Assembly: GCA_018061945.1 (NCBI GenBank)
Contig: JAGOTD010000002.1
Location: 62,001 to 126,000, forward strand
Direction: 5' to 3'
DNA: 64,000 nucleotides
Source of the DNA: Candidatus Peribacteraceae bacterium
GTDB lineage: Bacteria > Patescibacteriota > Gracilibacteria > Peribacterales > Peribacteraceae
The notes beneath the pieces were generated by a model. That model saw only the letters and a program-made list of their open reading frames with translations, had not been told where the DNA came from and ran no database searches. This document shows positions 1 through 11,200 of the stretch, piece by piece (positions within the stretch are counted from its first letter, which is position 1; each line of letters opens with the position of its first letter). The translations under genes were made by a program, and so were the position numbers.

Positions 1-49
1 GTAATAACACTAGTATAAGATCAAAACTAGGATTCAAGAAAGATAGTAA

Positions 50-505
50 TTACCCCATCTTGATCTCGATGCTGACGCCCGATGGCAAGCTCAAGTTCTG
101 CAGAGCATCGACAGTCTTGAGAGTTGTTTCGTTCAAGTCGATCAAGCGACGGTGAATGCGCATTTCGAACTGATCGCGTGCGTCTTTGTGAACGAACGTC
201 GAGCGGTTGACTGTAAACTTCTTGATCTTCGTTGGTAGGGGAATAGGACCATGAACTACCGCACCAGTGCGGATAGCAGTGTCGACGATCTTCATGCTGG
301 TCTCATCCAATACGTTATAGTCAAAAGCACTCAAGCGAATGCGGATTCCTTTAATTTTAGATGATGTGTCTGCCTTGGCAGATGTTGTTTCCTCTCCCTT
401 GGCTTTGTCAGCTTTCGTAGCGCGAGAAGTTTTTGGCTTCTTGGTATCTTCAGACGACATATCGTCTTCGTGCTTGGTTACTTTCTTTTTTGTGACTGCG
501 CTCAT
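50..505 (-). CDS. rpsJ: 30S ribosomal protein S10 with N-terminal extension
   Basis: Small-subunit head protein uS10, which also serves as NusE in antitermination in model bacteria. Residues about 52-151 show the S10 fold: [15 protein letters not shown] near the start, HGPIPLPT in the centre and a VSIEIKMG end. About 50 extra N-terminal residues rich in Lys, Thr, Ser and Asp precede it; E. coli S10 is 103 residues. The ATG start is the first in frame, and a shorter start could only be an internal Met (residue 16), which would still leave an extension. It lies 75 nt downstream of tuf on the same strand, as expected at the str/S10 operon border. The rest of the S10 operon would lie beyond the left window edge. 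Confidence 0.95.
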   Translation of the reverse strand: MSAVTKKKVTKHEDDMSSEDTKKPKTSRATKADKAKGEETTSAKADTSSKIKGIRIRLSAFDYNVLDETSMKIVDTAIRTGAVVHGPIPLPTKIKKFTVNRSTFVHKDARDQFEMRIHRRLIDLNETTLKTVDALQNLSLPSGVSIEIKMG

Positions 506-538
506 GGGAGATGGTGGGAAAGAACTGGGGGATTAAAT

Positions 539-574
539 GGCGGTACAGACAGATAATTATCTGTCTGTACCGCC
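539..574. repeat. Perfect 36-bp palindrome between tuf and rpsJ
   Basis: The half-site GGCGGTACAGACAGATAA is followed directly by its exact reverse complement. It begins 7 nt after the tuf stop and 34 nt before the rpsJ start. As RNA it would form a hairpin of up to about 16 bp. It has no following T-run on the minus strand, so it is not a classical terminator. A processing or attenuation hairpin, or a protein operator, are both possible. Confidence 0.9.
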
Positions 575-580
575 AGTGTA

Positions 581-1762
<1,182 letters not shown>

Positions 1763-1910
1763 AGTGGTAGGGGAAAAAGAAGTGTGTAAATGCTATACGA
1801 GAATCGTAAGTCCGATGCATCGTATCTATCAAAGCCAAAATAGTCTAGAGAAGAAGGGAGGAGGAGTCAATACTCGGTCTGGGCTGGAAGAAGAGAATAT
1901 GGCTTTTAGA

Positions 1911-2139
1911 TAGAATGGAGAACTGAGAACGTAGAACGTGGAACAAAAATATAATTCCTACAACCTTCAGCAGCGCCCCTCCGTGGGCGCGGCGGTTGAT
2001 CAATAATGTCTACAACTCGATTCAGGACCGCGCAGGTTGCGGAACCTGCGATGCGGGAAGATTTATATTTAACACACAAAACAAGCGCCAACTATGGCGC
2101 TTGTTTATTCTACGTTCTACATTCTCAGTTCTACGTTCT
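1911..2139. repeat. Inverted arrays of degenerate GAAC-type words enclosing hairpins
   Basis: Fills most of the gap between tuf and rny. The left arm (1914-1943) repeats words such as AGAACTG, AGAACGT and AGAACGTGG. The right arm (2108-2139) carries the reverse complement, CTACGTTCTACATTCTCAG and so on. Between them lie a hairpin with arms GCAGGTT/AACCTGC (about 2030-2047) and the hairpin at 2081-2104. No coding sequence is credible here. It is one of several junctions with this architecture. Confidence 0.75.
2081..2104 (-). terminator. Terminator downstream of rny
   Basis: The stem ACAAGCGCCA/TGGCGCTTGT with a 4-nt loop, 35 nt after the rny stop, is followed on the minus strand by TTTGTGTG. 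The plus strand also gives TTTATT, so it could work in both directions. Confidence 0.7.
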
Positions 2140-3701
2140 TATTTAGCCGTCTCCTCCACTCTCCTCTCGCGGATCACGTTCACGCGGATCACACCCGGAT
2201 ACGTCAGTTCGCCTTCAATTTTCTTGGCGATATCTTTGGCGAGTTTCTGTTGCTGTAAGTCATCGACTTTTCCGGCATCCACAAACACGCGGATTTCGCG
2301 GCCGGCAGAGATGGCGTAAGCTTTCGTGATACCTTCAAAGCTCTTGGCAGCATTTTCAAGATCCGTGAGGCGCTTGATGTACGCTTCCATCGATTCGCGG
2401 CGAGAGCCCGGACGAGCACCGGACACGGCATCAGCAGCGGCAACAATGAATGCTTCGGCGGAAGCGATGGGAATATCTTCGTGGTGAGCCGCTATACAGT
2501 GGATAACTTCTGGTCGTACTTTGAAGCGTTTGGCAATTTCGACACCAATTTCCACGTGTGTACCGGCAACTTCATGATCGAGCGCCTTGCCGATATCGTG
2601 TAGCAGACAGCCTTCCACGACAATCTGTGCGTCGGCACCAATCTCTTCGGCCATCATGCGGCCCATGTGCGCCATTTCAACGGAGTGCTTCAGAATATTC
2701 TGGCCGTAGCTGGTGCGGAAACGCAGACGACCGATAATTTTGAGTAAGTCTTGTGGGTATCCTGCAATACCGAGCTCTTCCACCGCGCGCTTGCCGAACT
2801 CAAGCATCATCTTCGCGACATCTTCTTTCACCTTATTAACGACCTCCTCTATACGTGCCGGCTGAATGCGTCCATCTTCGATCAATTTCTCCATCGAAAG
2901 TTTGGCAACATAGCGACGGACAAGATCGTAACCGGAAATAACAATTGCGCCTGGCGTGTCATCGATAATCACATCCACACCTGTTGCGGATTCGAAGGCG
3001 ATAATATTGCGACCTTCCTTACCAATAATCTTTCCTTTCACTTCGTCCGATGGCAACTGGACGACAGTCGTTGTCGATTCGGACGCGACTTCGGATGCGT
3101 AGCGGTGGATCGCTTCGGCCAGCAAGTTCTTGGACTTCTCTTCCACTTCTTCGTGGGCTTCCTTCTTAAGCTCCTTAATCTGATTGGCAAAATGACTGGA
3201 GAATTCTTTCTCAAGCTCAACGGAGATCTGCTGCTTGGCTTCTTCCTGCGTGAGTTTGGCGACTTGTTCGAGTGCTTGGCGATGCTTCTGCGTGGATTCC
3301 TTCAATTCTTCCTGCATCTGCTTGGCGTCTTCCATTTGGTTTTCCAAGCGCTTGCGCTGATTTTCCACTTCAATCACTTTTTTATCGAGCTGCTTTTCCT
3401 TCTCCTCTATACGGGCAGCATCCTTCTGGATTTTGATTTCCTGTTCCTGCGCGTTGATTTTGGCAGCGGTAAGGATTTCCTTGGCCTGCGCTCTTGCTTC
3501 GGCTTCGCTGGTTTTCATGGCGCTGCGGACTTCGATCATTTTCACATTCAAGTCTTGCAGCTGACGCTCCTTTTCATTAATTTCTGTTTGGAGCGATGAG
3601 CTTATTTTCTTTCCTTTACTAAACCAGAACCAACCGACCAGGAGGCCAAGGAAGAGGCCAGCGAGGCCAACTAAGAACATAGAGAGAATATCGATAGGCA
3701 T
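2139..3701 (-). CDS. rny: Ribonuclease Y
   Basis: Membrane-anchored endoribonuclease that starts mRNA decay. At 520 residues it is the usual length. An N-terminal membrane segment (about residues 5-26, FLVGLAGLFLGLLVGWF) is followed by a long charged coiled coil (about 30-205). Next come a KH domain (VKGKIIGKEGRNIIAFE) and an HD phosphohydrolase domain with the HD pair in LLHDIGKA and HHEDIP. The start gives the membrane anchor at once. It stands alone on the minus strand, with a hairpin terminator behind it. Confidence 0.97.
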   Translation of the reverse strand: MPIDILSMFLVGLAGLFLGLLVGWFWFSKGKKISSSLQTEINEKERQLQDLNVKMIEVRSAMKTSEAEARAQAKEILTAAKINAQEQEIKIQKDAARIEEKEKQLDKKVIEVENQRKRLENQMEDAKQMQEELKESTQKHRQALEQVAKLTQEEAKQQISVELEKEFSSHFANQIKELKKEAHEEVEEKSKNLLAEAIHRYASEVASESTTTVVQLPSDEVKGKIIGKEGRNIIAFESATGVDVIIDDTPGAIVISGYDLVRRYVAKLSMEKLIEDGRIQPARIEEVVNKVKEDVAKMMLEFGKRAVEELGIAGYPQDLLKIIGRLRFRTSYGQNILKHSVEMAHMGRMMAEEIGADAQIVVEGCLLHDIGKALDHEVAGTHVEIGVEIAKRFKVRPEVIHCIAAHHEDIPIASAEAFIVAAADAVSGARPGSRRESMEAYIKRLTDLENAAKSFEGITKAYAISAGREIRVFVDAGKVDDLQQQKLAKDIAKKIEGELTYPGVIRVNVIRERRVEETAK

Positions 3702-4148
3702 AAAACAAAGTGGGCAATAAATACAATTGCACTTTTATACGTCGATCCAGACTATTGTTTCAGATTTCTTGTACCGCTAAAGACTCTAGAAAAGCTAGAG
3801 AGAAGGAAATGCGGAGAGAGGAGCTACAGAAATGCATAGGTGAAACACGATCCAAATCAGGACGAAAAGTGATAGTAACTGCGCGACTTTACAGTAAATA
3901 TTTTTCCAATGCGAGAGAAGACGCCAATTCTGCAGTATTTTTTTAGGGCTAAAAATAGTTCGAGCCCTAGTAAAAGGCAAAAATGAATCGGCTGAATTTG
4001 TGAAAAATCATGGTGAAAGAGTATCTGTGTTCTATTCTTCGGCAGAACGCATGAATGGGTCTAAAGCTAGATGAAAAACCTATTTTTTGGCTTTCGTTCG
4101 GTGTGTACGTGTATTTTCAAACACAAGAGCACATGTTTGGATAGAGTA
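3702..4148. other. Intergenic region, divergent starts of rny and the LTD/nuclease gene
   Basis: About 450 bp with no convincing gene. A 78-codon open frame at 3710-3946 has no recognisable features. One hairpin, AGGGCT/AGCCCT (3945-3968), is present without a T-run. The region should carry both promoters, but none is close to consensus. Confidence 0.5.
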
Positions 4149-7100
4149 ATGAAGAAAGCATTCCTTATCATCGCCTTTTTTGCCCTATGGAAGCCATTTC
4201 CATCTTTTGCCAAACCTGTCATCAGCGAAGTCATGTGGATGGGTTCCGACCGATCGACTGCCGATGAATGGCTGGAAATTGCTGGTACCTCCTGCGATAG
4301 CGCAGATGCAGCTTGCCTGCAGTCACCAGATCATCGTACATCCATAAGTGAGTGGAGTGTGACATACCTTGATTCCAAGGGAGTAGAGAAAGTAATGGTG
4401 CGCTTTGCAACCGGTGCCACCATCGGCTCCGGGCAATATCTGGTGATTGCCAACTGGCATGCCGACCAGTCGCGCCTGGAAAAAGAGGCATTTATGACGA
4501 GTACAGCGGTTTCCATTCCCAATACCAAATTACTGTTACGCATACGTAATGCCAGTGGAGCGATTATGGACGAAGTAGATGATGGAGTGGGCGCGCCTTT
4601 TGCTGGCGACAATCCGTCTGGAAGCGGCTCAAAGGCCAGCATGGAGCGGATTAGTATGTTTGGAGAGGGGGCGGACAAGGCTAATTGGCGTTCTGCAACT
4701 GCCAGTCGCGGATTCGATAGTGGCCCAGCCATTTTTGGTACACCTGGTTTTTCTGCTGATTCCGGCGATCTGTTTGTGCCACCTCTTCCACCGCTCCCCG
4801 TACCCGTAGAGGCAACTCTACTACGTGGCTATGTTGGCAGCGGATCGCTGCTTATAGGCTGGAAGCCGAGTACCACTGAGGATCTCTCGGCGCAGAAAGT
4901 CACCATTATCGTTGGCGATCAATTGCTGTTCTCGCAAATGCTCCCCGCAACGCAGTCGACGCTGGTATTACCACTCATTATATCTGCTCCTCCAGACAGT
5001 TATCGTGTTCTCTTACAGTCACTCGGCAGTGCTGGAGGCGCGTCTGAAGGCATTACAGTATTGGCACAGTCCTTACCACCTGTCTTTATCAGTGAGGTAT
5101 TGGCAGATCCGGTTGGGACAGATACGCAGCGCGAATGGATAGAAATTGCGAACACTTCTACAGGAAGTATCGATCTCTCTGGCTGGACTTTGACAGTGAG
5201 TCGTTCATCGAAGATGTACGCCTTCGATTCAATCAGCCTTCCGCCTCAGTCTTTCGTATCGTTTCGTCGCGCGCAGACAGGATTGATCCTCAGTAATAGT
5301 GGAGCAACGCTCTCGCTCTTCGATGCAACTGGGCTGCCAATCGATACGTTTTCGTATAGCGGTATAGCTCCAGGCGTGAGTGCCGGGCGCCTCAGTTGGA
5401 CTGCATATCCGCAGCCGCTGTGTAAACCTACCGAAAGTATTGCAAATACATCGGATGATATCGATCCGCAAATTGTGGTGCAGTCGGGCAAGACCGAAGA
5501 CTACGAAAAAGTAACACTCAATTTGGCATTAACGAGTGAAAGTGACTCTCTTAAAAGTGCGGTTTGCCACTGGAAATTTTCGGATGGCTTTACCAGCACC
5601 AGCTGCAATCCGCCATCGCATACCATTCGAAACGTTGGCTTACATACTATAAAAGTCGAGGTGCAAACATACTGTGGTACCACAATAGAACGAACACTTA
5701 CGGTCACGGTTTTACCTTCGGGCGGAGGAGCTGTCCGACGTGTCGTACCTGCTTTAAAAACCAAGAAAGAAATAGTAACTTCTCCGACCTGTCAGCCTAC
5801 TACTTTTACCGGCGTTACCATTACGGAATTGAAAGCAATTCAGACAGGCAAGCAGGCGAGTGACGGTTGGATCGAGCTTTCGAATACGACCGAAATTCCT
5901 GTACAACTCTGTGGCTGGAAACTTCAAACGCAAACAGGGAGTAGTATGTTACTAGACGACTTGATCGTCGCACCAAAAAGCTATGCCGTTGTTCCTGTTG
6001 CAACCAAATCCAAGCAATTGCGCTCCGAAAGTGGCGCCATTATTCTCTTTGCTCCTCATCCTTTTTCGTCGCCTGGAAATTTAGAATGGCGCGCCTCTTC
6101 TGGTGCACTGAGCGTTCAGGCTCAGTCTATTCGATATAAAAAAGCCAAACCCAACATGTCATTCGCCTGGTCAAAGGCCTATAGGGGATTTTATTGGACG
6201 CCTGTTATGACGCCCGGCACAAAGAACGATGAATACGTACTTTCTGTGCCTCCGGCAGATTTTGAGGGAGATAATGGGTTACTGAAAGCAGAGGTGAAAG
6301 TTCTGTCTGTGATTAGCGGCGATACGCTGGATGTTGCCTTGCCGACCGGAATGAAAATACAAGGAATGTCTCGTATCCGGGTTCGTCTTATCGGCATCGA
6401 TGCACCGGAAATGTACAATCCTTCTGAGCTAATCCATCTGTATGCCCGCAGAGCATATAAGTTCCTTTTAGCCCTAATAGATAATAAAAATATTGTTCTA
6501 AAAATTGATACAAAGAAGATTGATGGCGCGGGGAAAACTCTTGCCTATGCGCAGTTACTAGATGGTACTTCTGTTCATGAAAAATTACTGAGTGAAGGCA
6601 TGGCCTATACGTATCGACCATTTCCCTTTGCGGATCAGGATATCTATCAATTAGCGCAGTCCAAAGCTAAAGCACAAGGAAAGGGCATTTGGTCCAATAC
6701 CATGCTCGTAAGCTACTTTTCTGACTTGGAAAACAAGAACACATATGCGGGTATAAGCCCAGTAATAAATAGTACTTTATTGGCTTATGGCAGGGCTGAT
6801 GTAAGTATTTCCGAAGTGTATTCTAGCCCCCTTAAAGAGTCTCCAGATTGCGAGTGGTGTATCAAGGAATGGATAGAGCTGGAAAACACCTCAGATGAGG
6901 CTATAGATACAACTGGCTGGATGCTGCAAATGAATGCCGGGAAGCCGAAAGCAATAAGTTTAGAAGTAATCGAACCTCATGATTTTGCGCTAATCGATAT
7001 AACAGAGATGAAAATGCATTTGGCCAATAAAGGTGGCACAGCACAGCTGCTCGACAGTGAGAAAAATATAGTCGCAAAAGCTGTATTCGAGTCTTCCAAA

Positions 7101-7484
7101 GCCGGACAGTCCATATTCTATATTTCCTCTACCAATAGGGCTGAATCAGACAATAATGCATCGCGGGTATGTGTTAGTGATCTGCCTACTCCAGGTACCA
7201 AGAATATTTGTCGACAAAAGACGAAGCCAGCTAAGGTGGCTACAGTCAAAAAGAAGGCAGCTCCTAAGGCAAAAAAAGCTGTAAAAGTGACCAAAAAGAA
7301 GGCTGCAGCAAAGGAATTTGTGAAAAATGAGCTGTCGGAGGTCGAGAAACTGGCAAAAGTGGGGTTTATAAACACTGCTCAATCCAATCTTTGGGCTACC
7401 AATACACTTATTATTTTATCGGGCATGCTTATTGTTGTCCTGAGCGTGTTTGTTATATGGATAGTGAAAAGATGGAAAAATTGA
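4149..7484 (+). CDS. Secreted multi-LTD protein with PKD-like and SNase-like domains, C-terminal membrane anchor
   Basis: Large exported surface protein of 1111 residues from the chosen ATG. An upstream in-frame ATG at 4071 would put 26 polar residues in front of the signal peptide MKKAFLIIAFFALWKPFPS. Domains, numbered from 4149: lamin-tail domains at about 20-195, 312-425, 555-690 and 882-1020 (each opening ISEV/ITEL and carrying EWIEI/GWIEL); a PKD-like segment at about 465-525; and a thermonuclease fold at about 713-849. The SNase part keeps SGDT, Arg746, Asp751 and Glu754 (RLIGIDAPE), but the second catalytic Arg (GR in YGRxLAY) is Lys796. A Lys/Ala-rich stretch and one transmembrane helix close the protein. 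LTD-nuclease fusions are typical of extracellular DNA handling; DNA uptake or degradation is inferred. Confidence 0.85.
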   Translation: MKKAFLIIAFFALWKPFPSFAKPVISEVMWMGSDRSTADEWLEIAGTSCDSADAACLQSPDHRTSISEWSVTYLDSKGVEKVMVRFATGATIGSGQYLVIANWHADQSRLEKEAFMTSTAVSIPNTKLLLRIRNASGAIMDEVDDGVGAPFAGDNPSGSGSKASMERISMFGEGADKANWRSATASRGFDSGPAIFGTPGFSADSGDLFVPPLPPLPVPVEATLLRGYVGSGSLLIGWKPSTTEDLSAQKVTIIVGDQLLFSQMLPATQSTLVLPLIISAPPDSYRVLLQSLGSAGGASEGITVLAQSLPPVFISEVLADPVGTDTQREWIEIANTSTGSIDLSGWTLTVSRSSKMYAFDSISLPPQSFVSFRRAQTGLILSNSGATLSLFDATGLPIDTFSYSGIAPGVSAGRLSWTAYPQPLCKPTESIANTSDDIDPQIVVQSGKTEDYEKVTLNLALTSESDSLKSAVCHWKFSDGFTSTSCNPPSHTIRNVGLHTIKVEVQTYCGTTIERTLTVTVLPSGGGAVRRVVPALKTKKEIVTSPTCQPTTFTGVTITELKAIQTGKQASDGWIELSNTTEIPVQLCGWKLQTQTGSSMLLDDLIVAPKSYAVVPVATKSKQLRSESGAIILFAPHPFSSPGNLEWRASSGALSVQAQSIRYKKAKPNMSFAWSKAYRGFYWTPVMTPGTKNDEYVLSVPPADFEGDNGLLKAEVKVLSVISGDTLDVALPTGMKIQGMSRIRVRLIGIDAPEMYNPSELIHLYARRAYKFLLALIDNKNIVLKIDTKKIDGAGKTLAYAQLLDGTSVHEKLLSEGMAYTYRPFPFADQDIYQLAQSKAKAQGKGIWSNTMLVSYFSDLENKNTYAGISPVINSTLLAYGRADVSISEVYSSPLKESPDCEWCIKEWIELENTSDEAIDTTGWMLQMNAGKPKAISLEVIEPHDFALIDITEMKMHLANKGGTAQLLDSEKNIVAKAVFESSKAGQSIFYISSTNRAESDNNASRVCVSDLPTPGTKNICRQKTKPAKVATVKKKAAPKAKKAVKVTKKKAAAKEFVKNELSEVEKLAKVGFINTAQSNLWATNTLIILSGMLIVVLSVFVIWIVKRWKN

Positions 7485-7509
7485 CATAAATTAAATTAAG
7501 TTGTAATAT
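7481..7509 (+). promoter_or_regulatory. Promoter TTGACA-17-TAATAT
   Basis: A perfect -35 box lies just before the stop codon of the upstream gene, followed by a 17-nt spacer and TAATAT. It predicts a leader of about 93 nt for the gene at 7609. The AT-rich spacer resembles that of the promoter at 16566-16594. Confidence 0.7.
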
Positions 7510-7553
7510 AAATTTAGGCTGCTCATTTACTACATGGGCACGTTACTTCACAG

Positions 7554-7602
7554 GTCGGTTCGAAAACCGACTACTACACGTTGCGGCTAAGCCGCAGAAG
7601 GA
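7554..7602 (+). promoter_or_regulatory. Structured leader with two hairpins and a Shine-Dalgarno
   Basis: Hairpin GTCGGTT-CGAA-AACCGAC (7554-7571) is followed by TGCGGC-TAA-GCCGCA (7582-7596). AGAAGGA (7596-7602) then sits 6 nt before the ATG. The TAA-loop hairpin followed by GAA recurs before the gene at 16347. Confidence 0.7.
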
Positions 7603-7608
7603 ATTCGG

Positions 7609-8190
7609 ATGAGCATTTCAGCTTTTGGTCTAGTTGTTTTTTTCGCCTGCGTCCTCGCTGTCTACATCATCATCGACAAGGCGATCCTTGGTCACTTTCG
7701 CAAGAAGGAGATCGCCGCCATCCCTGAAGGTCAATTCGGAAGCCAGAAATGGCTCATCATGTGGACGGTCATCGTCACGTTGGCCGTGGCTTGGAATCCG
7801 GTCGGTCTCAAGGTCGGATCATGGCTTTCGATTCAATTCGGCATTTTATATCGAGACGTGGAGGCAGTTATTAACGCTCCTGCTGCCGTAGCAGCCGTTC
7901 CAGTGGGTCCACCGACGGCGTTGCCGACTGTTGGCGCTACTACGCCTGCGTCTACGGCTTTGGCTCCTGTTGCCGTTATAAACAAAAGCATGTGGACCGT
8001 CGGTACAGACGGTCTCATTACTTTCAACCCGCCTCCAAGCGGATGGAAATGGATGGTGCGTGCCAATAGTAGCACTCCCCCGTTTGAACCCCCTCCAGGC
8101 TTCGGCTTGCTCGGGGCATCGAACGCGGAAGTCTACTTGCAGTCAGTCGCAGATCCGACGAAGGTCACAACTGCCCTCTGGTTGAAGTAA
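7609..8190 (+). CDS. Small membrane protein of unknown function (cassette 1)
   Basis: 193 residues with no recognised family. Two hydrophobic segments are visible (about residues 5-24, FGLVVFFACVLAVYIII, and 50-68, IMWTVIVTLAVAW). They are followed by an Ala/Val/Pro-rich linker and a C-terminal segment with Trp and Pro (FNPPPSGWKWMV). It has its own promoter, structured leader, Shine-Dalgarno and GAAA-tetraloop terminator, so it is a self-contained unit. This differs from nearby genes, several of which look leaderless. Codon use is richer in GTC, ATC and CTC than in the following AT-rich genes, compatible with a different origin. Confidence 0.75.
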   Translation: MSISAFGLVVFFACVLAVYIIIDKAILGHFRKKEIAAIPEGQFGSQKWLIMWTVIVTLAVAWNPVGLKVGSWLSIQFGILYRDVEAVINAPAAVAAVPVGPPTALPTVGATTPASTALAPVAVINKSMWTVGTDGLITFNPPPSGWKWMVRANSSTPPFEPPPGFGLLGASNAEVYLQSVADPTKVTTALWLK

Positions 8191-8216
8191 CTCGCTTATG
8201 CATCGAGCGGCCAAAA

Positions 8217-8238
8217 GGCCAGAGCGAAAGCTCTGGCC
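8217..8238 (+). terminator. GAAA-tetraloop hairpin after cassette 1
   Basis: A 9-bp perfect stem GGCCAGAGC/GCTCTGGCC closes a GAAA loop, 26 nt after the stop codon. The following T-tract is weak (TTAGGTTTATT). Confidence 0.7.
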
Positions 8239-8291
8239 TTAGGTTTATTGAATGTGTAGAAACAAGAATCAGCTAGTTAAACAGTCATCGA

Positions 8292-11200
8292 TTAATTAAT
8301 CGGAATTGTATGGTCTGCGGATCGAGTTGCAAGCCCCGGCTTGGTTATAGTGAGTGTTACTTTTGCGGTATCATATCGATAACTTGGATTCAGTGTAGAT
8401 CTTTCTAAGGCTATTTCCGCATTAGTAAGAGCAACGAGATTTCTAAAGGTTGTAGATCCTGCAGGAACAGTAAGAGTTTTTGTCGGGAATGTCTTTGGAG
8501 CAGGAGGAGGTGCTATAGGAGGTGAGCCAGTAATAAGAGTTGGCACGAGAGTAACGGCAACTTCATATTTGCGGCCTTCCAACAGAGGTTGAATAGGATC
8601 AATACCCAGATCTACCACAATATCATTTGTTGCATTTTTGTGAGCATTTAATGTTTGCTGTAAAGCAGTCATACGCACTATTTCTAATGCATAAGCTGGT
8701 CCATCTGGATTCTCCCAGTCACGCATTTCTTTCATATCTGTGGCATCTATACTTAGCAATTCCATAAGCGGAATGAGCAGGGCAATGCCTTGGCTGTAGC
8801 TCTGATTATTACGCAGTCTTTCAGCCTCATTGTTACCAAGCGCGTCCCAAGTCGTATACATTTGATAAGCTGTAGAATTAATCTTCGCTTTCAGGTCTGG
8901 CACCAGTGTTGGATTAAGCAAGCTAGCAAGGGCCAAATCACGAACGTGATTCACTGCTTTCATGCGATTCGATTCGTCTTCGAAATCCAGGCTGTCGATT
9001 TCTACTGATGTAACAAATGGTTGGAACGCTGCTGCTAGCTGCTCACCGCTTTCCCACATGTTTGGAGAAATTGTTTGCTTACAGATATCATCAAAATACA
9101 CATCGAATTCTCGAGCTAAATTATCTTCTTCTATGCTTGTAGTCGATCGATTGTTTTTCGCATCAAGAATATCATTTGCTGTTCCTGCTTTTTGCGTGAC
9201 AAGCATCGACAGAGCAAGAGAGTTCGTGCATTTTTGTGCAAAGTACTGTTCCATGCGCGCAATTCTCTCTGTGTATCCAAGCTGTTCAAGTGATGTTTGT
9301 ACTTGAGCTCTTGCTTTTGCCGCGTCTCCAGCAAACAATCCGAGAATGATTGGCGATGAATCGACAATTTTCCTTGCCTGCGTCTTTGTATCGCGAAGTT
9401 CTTTGAATCGTACATCGTACACATCCATTTTCTGTTGTAACTTTGGAAGGCCTGCGCCATTGAGGCTGTTGAGAGATGCAGTGCCCGTACGTTCTGTAAG
9501 TAAGGCTTTTACGCTTTGAATATCAACGACATTCACATTGAAATTGCTGGCGACTGTGACGATATTTCGATTGATAAAACTGGTCAGATTATCGAGAGCA
9601 GTACTTAACGTAAAGGTTGCTCTCGAGCCGATCATCATTTCGATATCAGCTGACGTTGTTGGAGGTGTATCACGCAGAATGCTGAGAAGAATCGCGTATT
9701 TGAATTTTTCAACAGTTTGCAAAATAGCTGGGAGCGATTCGCCGCTTTTGCGAATATCGTTAAATTGAGTAAGTAACAATGCTTTTGCACCTGGTTCCAA
9801 TTTGAGCTCAGCTTCGCAGCGACCTAAGAAAGCCGTGTAATCTAGCGCAATTGCTCCGGTATCGGATAGCAGTGCATCAAGTTCTGGTTTTGTACGAGCA
9901 GTACGTACTGCATCCATCGCACGAAACTCTTCTGGCTTCTCTGCTTTTATGTCAGTTACTTTTTCTGCACCGTCGAGTCGTGGAACAGTTCGTGCAAGCG
10001 CAGCTTTCTGGAATTCTGTAATCAATTCCACAAACGTCATATCCTTATAGATAGGATTTTTTCGTGCCTCATTGAGCCCTTCGTATGCGATGTGGAGATA
10101 CTGAGCCTTTTGCTCAGCACTTAAACTTTCGTACGAAGCTCGGTTGCCGCCGTTTTCGACAAAGGTATCGAGGTGGCTAGCAGTAGCAATATTATCTTCT
10201 ATGCCACTACCGATTGTGTACATAACATGCAAAATGGCACTGCCTACTGCTTTTTTATTTGTTTTAAGTTCATTGAACATTTGCTCTCTCCCCGCACCTC
10301 CTAAATCTTGCGTAATAGTTTTCAAATGTTCGTAGAGTATTTTGCCTGCAGGATTGCGCATGTCTTTGCTAATTTGCAGTTCTCCTGTTAGTTCTCCAGC
10401 GCTCTCGTCAAAAGTAAAGGCATTTGCCATCACACCAATCTTTGCATTGGAAAGAGCACTGAATGCTGCGGCCGTAGGCTCGATATCTTGCTTAGCTTTG
10501 GATTTGAGGAAATTCGACATGACGGTCAATTTATCGATCTCCTTCTTTTTCGGTGCCAATATGCCAACTTTCTCGGCACCTGTTCGCACTTTTCCAAAGC
10601 TAAAAGTAGTAAATTGCTGTATGCCTGCTGCTATGTGATCGACAGCTTCTGTATCGCCTTTGAAGAGAGTGAGGTAACTCCAAGCTCCTAAGAGACTGAT
10701 AGGGATAGCTTTGGCAAACCAGTTCTTGGATTTGAGCAACATAGCTGCAGCAACACCACCTGCAGCAATAAGACCGAACTGCATGCGTGGGTCTAAGTTG
10801 CGGAAATTATCCATGAAGGTCTGGCTTTCTTGTGCGAGCTTATCCAATTCAGCTCTTCCAGTCATTTTATTTCTTTTGGTTTGCGAAATTTCCATTGCCT
10901 GATGGTCTTCTAAATCTTTTTCACGCAACACAAGCTTCATGCCAGCCATAACGCCGGGTTGATCTAACAAACCTAGAAGCGCTGCACCCTTTAGCTCTCC
11001 GTTCTTGGAGGTTGCATAAATATGGGCGCTGTTTGTGGCATCGGGATCACTTTGCTTCAATTTATTATCCTCCACCCAGTGAAGATACTGGGTGATGAGT
11101 CTACCGCCTGCGACAGAGCCAGGATTGCGTTCGTATATTGTCATTTTTGCCAACTTCCAAGCAGTGTCTGCCTCGCTCAATGTACCCTTCTCTCCCACGA

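Noticed and set aside
2751..3599. Long open frame (282 codons) opposite rny
   Set aside because: Antisense to the RNase Y coiled coil; its Phe/Leu-rich translation is the complement of Lys/Glu codons.
3710..3946. Possible small gene of 78 codons
   Set aside because: No family, no start signal and no coding bias; overlaps the region expected to hold promoters.
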